This document shows, one piece after another, positions 10,173 to 19,131 of a stretch of DNA of 64,000 nucleotides. The position numbers were made by a program, and so were the translations under genes. The DNA is from an uncultured Prochlorococcus sp. (GTDB lineage Bacteria; Cyanobacteriota; Cyanobacteriia; PCC-6307; Cyanobiaceae): the NCBI RefSeq assembly GCF_902522795.1, contig NZ_CABYWZ010000002.1:1-64000 (forward strand), in the 5' to 3' direction. Below the pieces are notes generated by a model that saw only the letters and a list, made by a program, of their open reading frames with translations, was not told the origin of the DNA and did no database searches. Position 1 is the first letter of the stretch. Each line of letters begins with the position of its first letter.

Positions 10173-12899
10173 TTAAAAATTATTGTCAATTCTTTTTGTT
10201 GCAGGATTAATATCTTCAGAGACTTTTATAAGATCATTAGATTCAGAAACTGGAAAACGATTAATAGCTTTTAATGCTAGCTTAGCTTTGCTTTTTAATT
10301 TATTACTAACACCAATACAGTATTGCACTTGAGAAAGGACATCAATTGATCTTCTAATAATCCTCACTACATCACCTTCGTCTAATGAAGTATTAAAAAT
10401 CAAATCTTTCCATTTTTTTCCTCTTGCCCATTCAGAAATAATTCCAGTCAACTCTGTTTCTAAATAGATCGGAATTTCAATATGTAACTTATTTTGTTGA
10501 AAAGAGACTAATTTTCTTAAACCATCTAATTCATTAAAAACATCTATTACCTTTAAAGAAGGCTTGAAATTACACCAAAGATTAGGCCTCCTTACATCAA
10601 CACATATAGCTTGAATAATTGCAGCTAACTCAGAAGGATCTAAATCGTCTAAATAACCACTAACTAAAACAAGACCAATCCATAATTCATTTTCACTTCT
10701 TATTGCACCAACTGTTTGTCCAACTTCTGTCAATTCCAAATCATTTAAACAACCAAAATGATTCAAAATTTTAATCAAATCAGTAAAAGTTCTCCAGTTA
10801 TGGTTTTCTTTATCCTCAAGAAGTTTTTTTCTAATTTTTATTTCTTGTTCAACATCAATAATTCTTTTTCTATATTTCTTTAATTTCTTGGAGTCTCCAA
10901 ATCTGTGTGCAGGATGATCAGTAACTGTTTCTTCTAAATTATTAATTTGTTGCTTTTGTGCCAAAACTTCCGTTGTCAAATCATATTGTGGAGTTTGTAA
11001 ATCATTTTTTTTAGAAATTTCTAAAATTCGATCCGCATAACACCGCGACATATCATCTCCCCTAAATACCTCTCCAGAAAAATACATCTTTGGCACTTCA
11101 AGTCCTAAGACATCAATTGCATCCAAATCATTAAAAATACTTACTATGTATGAGGGTTTTATAAGAATAAATAAATTATCAATTGTCAAACACAATAAAC
11201 TCTTAATTTTTTGGGATTCATATATTTTCTTACAAATTAATCCCGGAACAATTTTTCTTTTAATTTGGGGAGCTTTGATTGAAATTAAGCTTCCATCTTT
11301 AATATATGGAAGGGCATTGGTTATTTCTTCTGATAATTTTTCTGCTGATTGTTTTTCTAAAATTTTCAAAAGTCTTCTCTCTTCTTTAAGACGATTTTTT
11401 AACTTTTCGTATGCATCAAAATCTTTCCATGAAACGTTAGATGTAATTTTTTTTAATTCAATTAAATCCTTATCTAAATTTTCAAGAATTATATTCTCAC
11501 CTGATGATTCACCTAAATATAAAAAACTACCAAAACTTCTTTTAATTAATTCTTTAGACTTCTCTAAAGTATAACTTTGTAAAAGATTAAGTACCATCCC
11601 ATAGCTTGGAGTGAATTGACTTTCTAAAGCATTTGGTTTGCTTATAGCCAGTGCACTTGCTTCTTTGGCACCTTCGAATCTTGTTTGTAATGTAACAACA
11701 TATCCCTGTGTATCTTTTCCTCTTCTTCCAGCTCTTCCTGACATTTGCAAAAATTCACTGCTAAATAATAATCTATGACCATCTTCTGTCCTTTTTGATA
11801 AAGAAGAAATAACAGTTGTTCTTGCGGGCATATTTATTCCTGCAGCAAGAGTTTCAGTTGCAAAAACAACTTTTATTAAACCTTGCTGAAATAATTCCTC
11901 AACCAATTCTTTCCATGCAGGCAATAATCCAGCATGATGAGATGCAATACCGCGTTTTAATGCCTCGCATTGAGATTTATCTTTAATTGCTTCGTGATTA
12001 TTTTTAAGATAAATATCTAATTTTTGGGATATCATACTTGCTTCTGAATAACTTACTAAAGTTAAATCTTTTATATTCTCAATAGCCCTGTCACATCCTC
12101 TTCTACTAAAAATAAAATAAATAGCTGGCAACATATTTCGTTCAGCTAATTTCGAGATCACAAAGCCAATTGAGGGAGACTTTGGTTGCATTATCCTGCC
12201 CACTTTTCCTCTTATTTTCTGCCCTTTAGGAGCTCTCCAAATCTTACAGTTTGGATGAATTCCATTACCCTTATTATTTAAAAGTGGATGGAGGCCTTTA
12301 ACACTACAAAAAATAAAATCAAGTGGGACTGGTCTCTTATCACTATTAATTAGTACTGTGGGCCCATGAACTTTTTCTATCCAATTTTGCAATTGATCTG
12401 CATTGGCTATTGTTGCTGATAAAGCTATTATTTGAGTTCTAGTAGGGCAATGGATTATAGTTTCTTCCCAAACTGTACCTCTTTGGGGATCATTCATATA
12501 ATGACATTCATCAAGAATTACAGATTCTAAATTTTCTAAGGGATCATCAAATTCATCAAAATCGCCATAAAGCATGTTCCTAAAAATCTCAGTCGTCATG
12601 ACTAAAATTGGGGCTTCTCTATTTATGCTTATATCTCCAGTTAAAAGACCAACTTTATTCTCACCATATTGATTAGCAAAATCTCTAAACTTTTGGTTTG
12701 ATAGGGCCTTTAAAGGTGTTGTATAAAAAACTCTGCTTTCATGAGATAAGCCTCTATATATAGCAAATTCACCTATCAATGTTTTACCCGAACCTGTTGG
12801 TGCTGTTAAAACAAGAGAACTTCCGCTATTAATAGCTCGTATTGCTTCTAATTGGAAATCATCTAGCGGAAAAGGGAAATATTCCTCTAAATTAAGCAA
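10173..12899 (-). CDS. Ski2/Mtr4-like DExH RNA helicase with DSHCT domain
   Basis: A 908-residue superfamily 2 helicase. Motif I is APTGSGKT at residues 33-40, motif II is DECH in VILDECHYMND near residue 130, motif III is SAT in LSATIAN, and motif VI is QMSGRAGRRG near residue 390. The C-terminal ~180 residues look like the DSHCT domain of Ski2/Mtr4 helicases, with LNHFGCL and the LVSGYLDDLDPSELAAIIQA stretch. Eukaryotic relatives feed RNA to the exosome; cyanobacterial members are believed to act in RNA metabolism, but the substrate here is unknown. It is a single gene between convergent fumC and divergent bioF. Confidence 0.92.
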   Translation of the reverse strand: MLNLEEYFPFPLDDFQLEAIRAINSGSSLVLTAPTGSGKTLIGEFAIYRGLSHESRVFYTTPLKALSNQKFRDFANQYGENKVGLLTGDISINREAPILVMTTEIFRNMLYGDFDEFDDPLENLESVILDECHYMNDPQRGTVWEETIIHCPTRTQIIALSATIANADQLQNWIEKVHGPTVLINSDKRPVPLDFIFCSVKGLHPLLNNKGNGIHPNCKIWRAPKGQKIRGKVGRIMQPKSPSIGFVISKLAERNMLPAIYFIFSRRGCDRAIENIKDLTLVSYSEASMISQKLDIYLKNNHEAIKDKSQCEALKRGIASHHAGLLPAWKELVEELFQQGLIKVVFATETLAAGINMPARTTVISSLSKRTEDGHRLLFSSEFLQMSGRAGRRGKDTQGYVVTLQTRFEGAKEASALAISKPNALESQFTPSYGMVLNLLQSYTLEKSKELIKRSFGSFLYLGESSGENIILENLDKDLIELKKITSNVSWKDFDAYEKLKNRLKEERRLLKILEKQSAEKLSEEITNALPYIKDGSLISIKAPQIKRKIVPGLICKKIYESQKIKSLLCLTIDNLFILIKPSYIVSIFNDLDAIDVLGLEVPKMYFSGEVFRGDDMSRCYADRILEISKKNDLQTPQYDLTTEVLAQKQQINNLEETVTDHPAHRFGDSKKLKKYRKRIIDVEQEIKIRKKLLEDKENHNWRTFTDLIKILNHFGCLNDLELTEVGQTVGAIRSENELWIGLVLVSGYLDDLDPSELAAIIQAICVDVRRPNLWCNFKPSLKVIDVFNELDGLRKLVSFQQNKLHIEIPIYLETELTGIISEWARGKKWKDLIFNTSLDEGDVVRIIRRSIDVLSQVQYCIGVSNKLKSKAKLALKAINRFPVSESNDLIKVSEDINPATKRIDNNF

Positions 12900-13038
12900 T
12901 AATTGTGATTGAAGAGAGGATGAGTTAACTTCTTAATATATGATCTATATAGATATTAATAAACAAAAAATACCTTGCAAACTTTAATAGTAAATCTAAA
13001 TCTTTTTAATTAAATCCAATATATTTTATTTTGACAAA

Positions 13039-14178
13039 ATGAAAAAAGTAAAAATTCCAAAAAATAGAATCCGTAAATTAAAAACATTTTCTTTAGGTAA
13101 AAAATCCTTCGAACTTCTAAGTTTAAATTCGCAAAATAAAAAACTTATAGACTTATGCAGTAATGATTATTTTGGATTAAGCAGGGACAAGGATTTAATA
13201 AAAGCTGCTTACGAAACAAGCCTATTAGAAGGCATTGGTTCAGGAAGCTCTAGGTTTATTACAGGTTCAAGACCAATACATAAATTATTAGAAACAAAAC
13301 TTGCCAAGTGGCTTGATCAAGAGAAAGTATTACTTTTCCCAAGCGGATTTCAAGCAAATATAGCCGCTATCCAGGCTTTAGCAAACAGAAATAGTATCGT
13401 AATAGCAGATAAATTGATCCATAACTCTTTATTGGTTGGAGTCAAAGCTGCTCAAGCAAAACTAGTTCGATTCTCACACAATAATTTAAAAGATTTAGAA
13501 GATAAAATTATTAAATCTAACCCCACAAAAAATTCCATTTTGGTTGTTGTTGAATCTCTTTATAGCATGGAGGGATCAATTGCTCCGCTCAGAGAAATAA
13601 CAGAAATTTGCAAAAAAAATAGTGTTCAATTATTAGTTGACGAAGCTCATGCAATTGGGATCTTGGGCCCTGAAGGAAGAGGTTTAAGTTTTAATTGTCG
13701 TTCAGATATAACTATGATTACTGGAACTTTTGGAAAAGCATTTGGAAGCGGTGGAGCTTTCATAGCTTCCAATTCAGAAATTGGCGAATATCTTATCCAA
13801 ACAAGTGGTGCATTTAGGTATACAACAGCACTTGCGCCATCTTTGGCTGCTGGGGCACTAGAAGGTTTAAGAAAAATTTTAGAAAATAAAGAATGGGGTA
13901 ATGATTTGTTATCTTCTGCGAATGTATGGAAAGATGAAATTATTAAAAATTTTAGTTTTCCAGTTCAGGGAGATTCTCACATTTTATCAATTATTGTTGG
14001 CCAAGAAGAAAAAGCAATTTATCTACAAAAATATCTCGAAGAAAATGGGTTTTTAGCAATTGCAATAAGACCTCCAACTGTTCCAGTAGGACAATCAAGA
14101 ATCAGAATAACAATACGAAGAAACTTAGATTTTAATCTGCTAAATAATTTTATTGCAGTATTAAAAGAGTTTAAATGA
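13039..14178 (+). CDS. bioF: 8-amino-7-oxononanoate synthase
   Basis: BioF condenses pimeloyl-ACP (or CoA) with L-alanine to make KAPA, the first step of biotin ring assembly. The 379-residue protein is a fold type I PLP enzyme; the PLP lysine is Lys233 in GTFGKAFGSGGAF, and the substrate/PLP motifs CSNDYFGLS, GSGSSRFITGS and LLVDEAHAIGILG are in place. It is the first gene of a five-gene biotin operon and its stop overlaps the start of bioK by four bases (ATGA). The N-terminus is short and basic, starting MKKVKIPKNR. Confidence 0.96.
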   Translation: MKKVKIPKNRIRKLKTFSLGKKSFELLSLNSQNKKLIDLCSNDYFGLSRDKDLIKAAYETSLLEGIGSGSSRFITGSRPIHKLLETKLAKWLDQEKVLLFPSGFQANIAAIQALANRNSIVIADKLIHNSLLVGVKAAQAKLVRFSHNNLKDLEDKIIKSNPTKNSILVVVESLYSMEGSIAPLREITEICKKNSVQLLVDEAHAIGILGPEGRGLSFNCRSDITMITGTFGKAFGSGGAFIASNSEIGEYLIQTSGAFRYTTALAPSLAAGALEGLRKILENKEWGNDLLSSANVWKDEIIKNFSFPVQGDSHILSIIVGQEEKAIYLQKYLEENGFLAIAIRPPTVPVGQSRIRITIRRNLDFNLLNNFIAVLKEFK

Positions 14179-14879
14179 AACAAATTATTACTCAACATGG
14201 GTGGGGACTAAATAAATATTTTTGGGATGATTATAAAGTTGATTTTTTAAAAAATAATTGGCATTGGCAAGATAATGAAAGGGGCTATTTTTCGACAAAT
14301 AATTATCAAGCAAAATGGATTAAAAGCGAATCTAAAAAAGAAATCAGAATGACTTTATGCCATTCATTTGGTTTTCATTTAATGCCAAAAAAAATTTTAA
14401 AAGAAGCAACTCATATTGTTCTTATAAATTCTTTTAATAATTTTCTTCCTTTAAGTAATAAGAGAAACTTTATTTTGAGGTCTCTAAAAAGAATGGAAAC
14501 AAAAATCATGAAAGATGATCCTAAGGATATGTTGAAAGAATTTATATATAGATCATTTATGCCAAATCATATGAATAATAGTTTTAAAAATATCTTTTAT
14601 AAAAGTCTAGAGAGTTTAAATAAAACTCTTCTTTTAAGTGATTTAAAAGAACTTTACATCAATAGAGATTTTCCAATATTTTTAAGAAAAGATTGCAAAA
14701 TTATTTTTATAAAATCAGAAAATGATTTGATTCTTGACAACGAATCAAATAATAACTTTTTAGATTCCTTAAATAAAACACTTGAAAGGAAGCCAATTTT
14801 AATTAAATTAGCTCAACAAGGTCATTGCTTGAATAATTTAAATTTATACGAGATCTTACTTAATACACTTAACGATTGA
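14175..14879 (+). CDS. bioK: BioK-type pimeloyl-ACP methyl ester esterase
   Basis: A 234-residue protein whose place between bioF and bioC in picocyanobacterial biotin clusters defines it as BioK, the enzyme reported to replace BioH by releasing methanol from pimeloyl-ACP methyl ester. The sequence has a short alpha/beta-hydrolase look: a nucleophile elbow LCHSFGFH with candidate Ser64 (the usual first Gly is Cys), a candidate acid in KSENDLIL, and candidate His217 in QQGHCLNN. It opens with TQHGWGLNKYFW, reminiscent of the hydrolase oxyanion segment. The function is family knowledge plus context; the catalytic residues are my reading. Confidence 0.85.
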   Translation: MKQIITQHGWGLNKYFWDDYKVDFLKNNWHWQDNERGYFSTNNYQAKWIKSESKKEIRMTLCHSFGFHLMPKKILKEATHIVLINSFNNFLPLSNKRNFILRSLKRMETKIMKDDPKDMLKEFIYRSFMPNHMNNSFKNIFYKSLESLNKTLLLSDLKELYINRDFPIFLRKDCKIIFIKSENDLILDNESNNNFLDSLNKTLERKPILIKLAQQGHCLNNLNLYEILLNTLND

Positions 14880-14880
14880 A

Positions 14881-15639
14881 ATGGATAGTAAAAAGTGGAA
14901 TGAAAAAATACAAAATAATTTCAATGATGCTGCATATCGGTATTTAGAGCATTCAAATATTCAGAAATTTTTTGCAAAAAAGATTGTTCATCTTATCAAA
15001 GAATTAAATCCCAAAAAAAAAGGTGAATGGATAGATCTAGGATCAGGACCAGGACTATTAGCAGATGAAATAGAAAAAATTTCTTCCCAAAAAGTATCCA
15101 GAATTGATTTCAGCAAGAAAATGCTTCTTGAGAATAAATTATCTAGAAAAAAAATTTTATGGGATTTGAATAATGATTTACCTTCTGAAATAAATAACTG
15201 TTCTCTATTAACATCTAACTTTTGCATACATTGGTTAAACAACCCAGAAAAGATAATAAAAAATTGGTTTAGTAAATTAACAACTGGAGGTTTTTTAATC
15301 ATTTCATATCCAACAAAAGATTGTTTTCCTGAATGGAAAGATACTTGTAAAAAAATTGATATTGAATATAGTGGTCTTAATTTCCTTTGCTCTAAAGAAT
15401 TATTAAAAGATTTCAAATCAACTGAAATACATTATTCAAAACAGTTTAATTATCTTGAAAATTTTGAAGATGTATATAAACTTTTTAGAAGTATTAAAAA
15501 TGTAGGAGCACAAGCAACAAACTGTAAACGCAAAACAGTGAGAGAGTTAAAGGAAATTCAAAAGTTTTGGCCAAAGAATTACAATAATACAGTTAACCTT
15601 TCATGGCAAATTGAGATTCAAATCATAAAGAAATTATGA
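14881..15639 (+). CDS. bioC: Malonyl-ACP O-methyltransferase BioC
   Basis: BioC methylates malonyl-ACP so that fatty acid synthase can extend it to a pimeloyl-ACP methyl ester, the step that primes biotin synthesis. The 252-residue protein has the class I SAM motif WIDLGSGPGLLADEI, an acidic motif II region, and LLTSNFCIHWLNNPEKI where BioC proteins have the conserved NxxxxW segment. It follows bioK by one base and overlaps bioD by four bases. The pair BioC/BioK is functionally coupled: one adds the methyl ester and the other removes it. Confidence 0.9.
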   Translation: MDSKKWNEKIQNNFNDAAYRYLEHSNIQKFFAKKIVHLIKELNPKKKGEWIDLGSGPGLLADEIEKISSQKVSRIDFSKKMLLENKLSRKKILWDLNNDLPSEINNCSLLTSNFCIHWLNNPEKIIKNWFSKLTTGGFLIISYPTKDCFPEWKDTCKKIDIEYSGLNFLCSKELLKDFKSTEIHYSKQFNYLENFEDVYKLFRSIKNVGAQATNCKRKTVRELKEIQKFWPKNYNNTVNLSWQIEIQIIKKL

Positions 15640-16301
15640 GTAGTCACAAAAATTTTTTCAAATTTATAATTTGTGGAACAGATACTGATATTGGGAAAAC
15701 TTTAATAAGCTCTTTTTTTGTTAAAGGATTAAATTCCTTTTATTGGAAACCTATACAAAGTGGGATTGAATCGCAAACTGATAGTCAAACTGTTGAAAAA
15801 CTTGCAAAAGTAAGTAAAGAGAAAATAATCAAAGAAGCTTATGTCTTTACAAAACCTCTATCTCCGCATTGGGCTGCTGAAATAGATCAAAAAACTATTA
15901 ACTTTGACAAGTTGAGATTACCAAAAGTGCAAGGCGCACTAATTATAGAAACTGCAGGTGGATTAATGGTTCCAATAACACGCAATTATTTGCAAATAGA
16001 TCAAATAAAAGAATGGAATCTTCCGGTAATACTTGTATGTAAGAGCTCTCTTGGCACTCTTAACCATACCCTGCTTAGTATTGAGGCCTTAAAACGAAGA
16101 AATATTAAGATTTTAGGTTTAGTAGTAAATGGCGAAAAACACCTAGATAATCCAAAAACTTTAGTTGATTTTAGTGGTATTCCTTTAATTGCTGAATTTC
16201 CTTACATCAAAAAAATGGGCTCAAATAATTTAGATATACTATGGAAAGAACTAGACATCAAGAATAAGTTGATCTCACTATTAAACTCAAAAATTAGTTA
16301 A
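15636..16301 (+). CDS. bioD: Dethiobiotin synthetase
   Basis: BioD closes the ureido ring of dethiobiotin from DAPA, CO2 and ATP. The 221-residue protein has the P-loop GTDTDIGKT near the N-terminus, FYWKPIQSGIE with the conserved Lys and Ser, and ETAGGLMVPI, the typical BioD switch-like motif. It overlaps bioC by four bases and ends directly at the ATG of bioA, so translation of the block is probably coupled. Confidence 0.95.
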   Translation: MSSHKNFFKFIICGTDTDIGKTLISSFFVKGLNSFYWKPIQSGIESQTDSQTVEKLAKVSKEKIIKEAYVFTKPLSPHWAAEIDQKTINFDKLRLPKVQGALIIETAGGLMVPITRNYLQIDQIKEWNLPVILVCKSSLGTLNHTLLSIEALKRRNIKILGLVVNGEKHLDNPKTLVDFSGIPLIAEFPYIKKMGSNNLDILWKELDIKNKLISLLNSKIS

Positions 16302-17603
16302 ATGAAATCTTTGGATTCAAAAACTCCAAATCAAGATTGGCACCCAAATATTTGGCCACCTTTTACACAAATCAATAACAGCAAACCGCAGATAGAAGTA
16401 ACTCATGGTAAAGATGCACTCCTATTTACTAAAGATCCTGAAAAAGAACTAATAGATGCAATTAGTAGTTGGTGGGTAACTCTTCATGGCCATAGTAACG
16501 AATATATTGCGGATGCCATTTTTGATCAATCAAAAAAACTTGAGCAAGTTATATTTGCTGATTTCTTACATCCACAGGCAAAAAAATTAGCGGAAAGACT
16601 TAGTGAATTAACAAAACTAGAAAAATTATTCTTTTCAGATAACGGTTCTACTGCAGTGGAAGTCGCCTTAAAAATTGCCTTCCAATCATGGCAAAATAGA
16701 GGAGAGACAAGAACTCAAATAGTAGCTTTTGATGGCGCCTATCATGGTGATACATTTGGCGCAATGGCTTTAGGTGAAAGAAATATTTTTAATGAGAATT
16801 TCGATAATCTTATGTTCCCAGTTAGAAGAGTCCCATGGCCTTCAACTTGGATGAACGATGAAGAAGTAGAAAATAAAGAAAATAAGGCGATCCAAAAATT
16901 AGAAACTCTACTTAAAACTCCCACAGTTGCAGTAATCCTTGAGCCACTTGTTCAAGGAGCAGGAGGGATGAATATGGTTAGACCTCAGTTTATAAAAAAA
17001 GTTTCAGAAATTATAAAAAATAATAATTCTTTGTTAATTGCCGATGAAGTATTGACTGGGTTTGGAAGATGTGGAACCCTTTTTGCTTTTCAAAAGGCAA
17101 AAATCATTCCAGATTTAATAAGTATTTCAAAAGGTTTAACTGGTGGATTTTTACCGATGGGAATAACTTTATGTAAAGAAAAAATTTTTCAATCCTTTGT
17201 TGATGATTCCCCAAGAAAAACTTTTTGGCATGGACATAGTTTTACTGCTAATCCTTTAGGTTGTGCGGCAGCAAACGCTAGCCTTGATTTATTAGAAAAA
17301 GAACCACAAAAATACCTTTCATTTGAAGAAAAACATGTATCTCATCTAATTAAATTTAAAAACTTACCTTATATAAAGAAGGTAAGAGTATCTGGTACAA
17401 TTGCTGCCTTCGATTTAGATATTGGGAACAAAAAAGGTTATTTCAATAATATTGGGAAAGAAATAAAGATTCTTGCAATGGAGCAAGGTTTATTTATTAG
17501 GCCCCTAGGGAATGTTATTTACCTCTTGCCGCCTCTCTGTATAACAGATGATCAATTGGGGGAAAGTTACTGGATAATAAGGCAAATCTTAGACAATCTT
17601 TAG
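16302..17603 (+). CDS. bioA: Adenosylmethionine-8-amino-7-oxononanoate aminotransferase
   Basis: BioA converts KAPA to DAPA using S-adenosylmethionine as amino donor. The 433-residue class III aminotransferase has HPNIWPPFTQ at the N-terminus, SSWWVTLHGHSNEYI, the PLP motif IADEVLTGFGRCG and the Schiff-base Lys277 in SISKGLTGGFLPMG. It is the last gene of the operon bioF-bioK-bioC-bioD-bioA. The sulfur-inserting enzyme BioB is not in this window. It converges with the DUF3143 gene with an eight-base gap. Confidence 0.96.
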   Translation: MKSLDSKTPNQDWHPNIWPPFTQINNSKPQIEVTHGKDALLFTKDPEKELIDAISSWWVTLHGHSNEYIADAIFDQSKKLEQVIFADFLHPQAKKLAERLSELTKLEKLFFSDNGSTAVEVALKIAFQSWQNRGETRTQIVAFDGAYHGDTFGAMALGERNIFNENFDNLMFPVRRVPWPSTWMNDEEVENKENKAIQKLETLLKTPTVAVILEPLVQGAGGMNMVRPQFIKKVSEIIKNNNSLLIADEVLTGFGRCGTLFAFQKAKIIPDLISISKGLTGGFLPMGITLCKEKIFQSFVDDSPRKTFWHGHSFTANPLGCAAANASLDLLEKEPQKYLSFEEKHVSHLIKFKNLPYIKKVRVSGTIAAFDLDIGNKKGYFNNIGKEIKILAMEQGLFIRPLGNVIYLLPPLCITDDQLGESYWIIRQILDNL

Positions 17604-17611
17604 ATAGAAGT

Positions 17612-17869
17612 TTAAGGTCCCTGCAGTATTGCATTTTCCACATCTTCTCTATTAATGCAGTAGGAAAATAGTCGTTTAGTTTCTTGTCCTTCACTTTCCC
17701 ATATAACACTTAAATCTTCTTGTTCAAAAATAATAGTTGCATTCCAATTTGAAAGTAACAGATACCATTTAGATGGATTATTAATATCCTTCACAGCACC
17801 TAAATCAGTTAGCCACAATTCCAATGATTGCAGTGAATTTTGATTGATAGGTTTTTTAGAGGGATTCAC
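17612..17869 (-). CDS. DUF3143-type small conserved protein
   Basis: An 85-residue soluble protein of unknown function. Its look (LELWLTDLGAVKDINNPSKWYL, then NATIIFEQEDLSVIWE) fits DUF3143, a family found in cyanobacteria and plastid-bearing eukaryotes; this assignment is from memory of the family and was not searched. It lies 16 bases downstream of the J-domain membrane protein gene on the same strand, so the two are probably one transcript. Confidence 0.75.
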   Translation of the reverse strand: MNPSKKPINQNSLQSLELWLTDLGAVKDINNPSKWYLLLSNWNATIIFEQEDLSVIWESEGQETKRLFSYCINREDVENAILQGP

Positions 17870-17885
17870 AGACTTTTTTTAAAAA

Positions 17886-18326
17886 TTATTTCATTAGCCA
17901 AAGTGGTATTATCTCTAATTCTTTTCCAGTAAAAGATGCAATAAAAATAGAACCAATTAAACTTATGGAAATGATGATAATTAAAAGAAACAACGAAAAC
18001 AATTCTCCATTCGAAAAAGGTCTTCTATTTCCTATTAAATTTTGATTATTAGAATCGATTACTAAATTATTTAAAACATTAGTATTATTTGTAATCCTAG
18101 AGTTTTCTTTTAGTTTGTCATCATATATTTTCCTTAAATTACTATTATTTAAATGTTCATATGCTTCAAGAACTTCTTGAAATTTACTTTTAGCAACGTC
18201 TATTTCTAATGAAGTTGTATCGGGATGCAACTCAATAGAAAGTTTACAAAATGCCTTTCTTAATTCATGATTGGATGCATTTTCATTTACACCTAAAATT
18301 TTGTAATAGGAAGTTTCCCCTTTCAA
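17886..18326 (-). CDS. J-domain protein with C-terminal membrane helix
   Basis: A 146-residue protein. Residues 4-70 form a J-domain, starting SYYKILGVNENASNHELRKA and containing the HPD tripeptide that stimulates Hsp70 ATPase. An Asn-rich linker follows, and a single strongly hydrophobic helix (about residues 112-134) would tether it to a membrane. It lacks the Gly/Phe and zinc-finger regions of full DnaJ, so it is a type III J-protein, probably recruiting a DnaK to a membrane site. Its partner is unknown; the DUF3143 gene follows directly. Confidence 0.87.
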   Translation of the reverse strand: MKGETSYYKILGVNENASNHELRKAFCKLSIELHPDTTSLEIDVAKSKFQEVLEAYEHLNNSNLRKIYDDKLKENSRITNNTNVLNNLVIDSNNQNLIGNRRPFSNGELFSLFLLIIIISISLIGSIFIASFTGKELEIIPLWLMK

Positions 18327-18415
18327 AATAATCTTTTATTAATATTGTAATTCTAATAAATTTTTACTCAATAGAATGTATTTAATGGATGGTTAAAATT
18401 CATATTTATAACGAA

Positions 18416-19129
18416 ATGAAAAAACAAAACATTCCAGAAGAAATTCTTTCCTTAATAACTGAAGAAGAAATAAATTTATTTCAAGAGTTACAAATTAAAA
18501 TTAAAGAATTAAATAATAAGACCAATCTCACAAGATTAACTAATGGTGATGATTATTGGGTATCTCAAGTTTTTGACAGCATTTGGCCATTCAAAGCTTT
18601 TACTAATATTAATTTTGATAATAAAAAATTTTTAGATATTGGATCAGGCTGTGGCTTCCCAGGTTTAGCTTATGCAATAACTCACCCTAATTCAGAGATA
18701 TACCTAATTGATTCTTTGAAAAAGAAAACAGATGCAATAAAAATTTTAGTTCAGCAGATCAATTTCAAAAACAATATTCATGTAATCAATGATCGTGTTG
18801 AGAATTTAGCCCATCAATCTTCAATGAGAAATAATTTTAATATTGCAACAACTAGAGCGGTTAGTAATCCATCAACAGTTTCAGAATATATACTACCAAT
18901 GTTAAAAAAAGAAGGGTTTGGAGTTTTATATTGTGGCAAATGGACGAATCAAGAAAGCAAAAATCTAGATAAAACTTTAGAAATATTAGAAGGGAAAGTT
19001 AAAGATAAAAAAGAGATATTATTACCAAGAAATAAAGGCACCCGAAATATTATTCTTATTCAACCAAAGAATTTTTGTCCTGAAATTTACCCAAGAAAAG
19101 TAGGCAAACCTGAAAAAAATCCATTATGA
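18416..19129 (+). CDS. rsmG: 16S rRNA (guanine527-N7)-methyltransferase RsmG
   Basis: RsmG (GidB) makes m7G527 in 16S rRNA. The protein has the SAM motif FLDIGSGCGFPGLAYA, the preceding NLTRL/DYWVSQVFDSIWP substrate region and ATTRAVSNPSTVSEYILPML, all typical. I placed the start at the ATG of MKKQNIPEEI (237 residues), which matches how the family begins; an in-frame ATG at 18389 would add nine residues. It converges with the aldo/keto reductase gene with a two-base gap. Confidence 0.94.
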   Translation: MKKQNIPEEILSLITEEEINLFQELQIKIKELNNKTNLTRLTNGDDYWVSQVFDSIWPFKAFTNINFDNKKFLDIGSGCGFPGLAYAITHPNSEIYLIDSLKKKTDAIKILVQQINFKNNIHVINDRVENLAHQSSMRNNFNIATTRAVSNPSTVSEYILPMLKKEGFGVLYCGKWTNQESKNLDKTLEILEGKVKDKKEILLPRNKGTRNIILIQPKNFCPEIYPRKVGKPEKNPL

Positions 19130-19131
19130 AA

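Noticed and set aside
11146-11574. 142-codon open frame opposite the helicase gene
   Set aside because: It lies antisense to a clear helicase coding sequence, has no recognisable domain, and is expected in AT-rich coding DNA.
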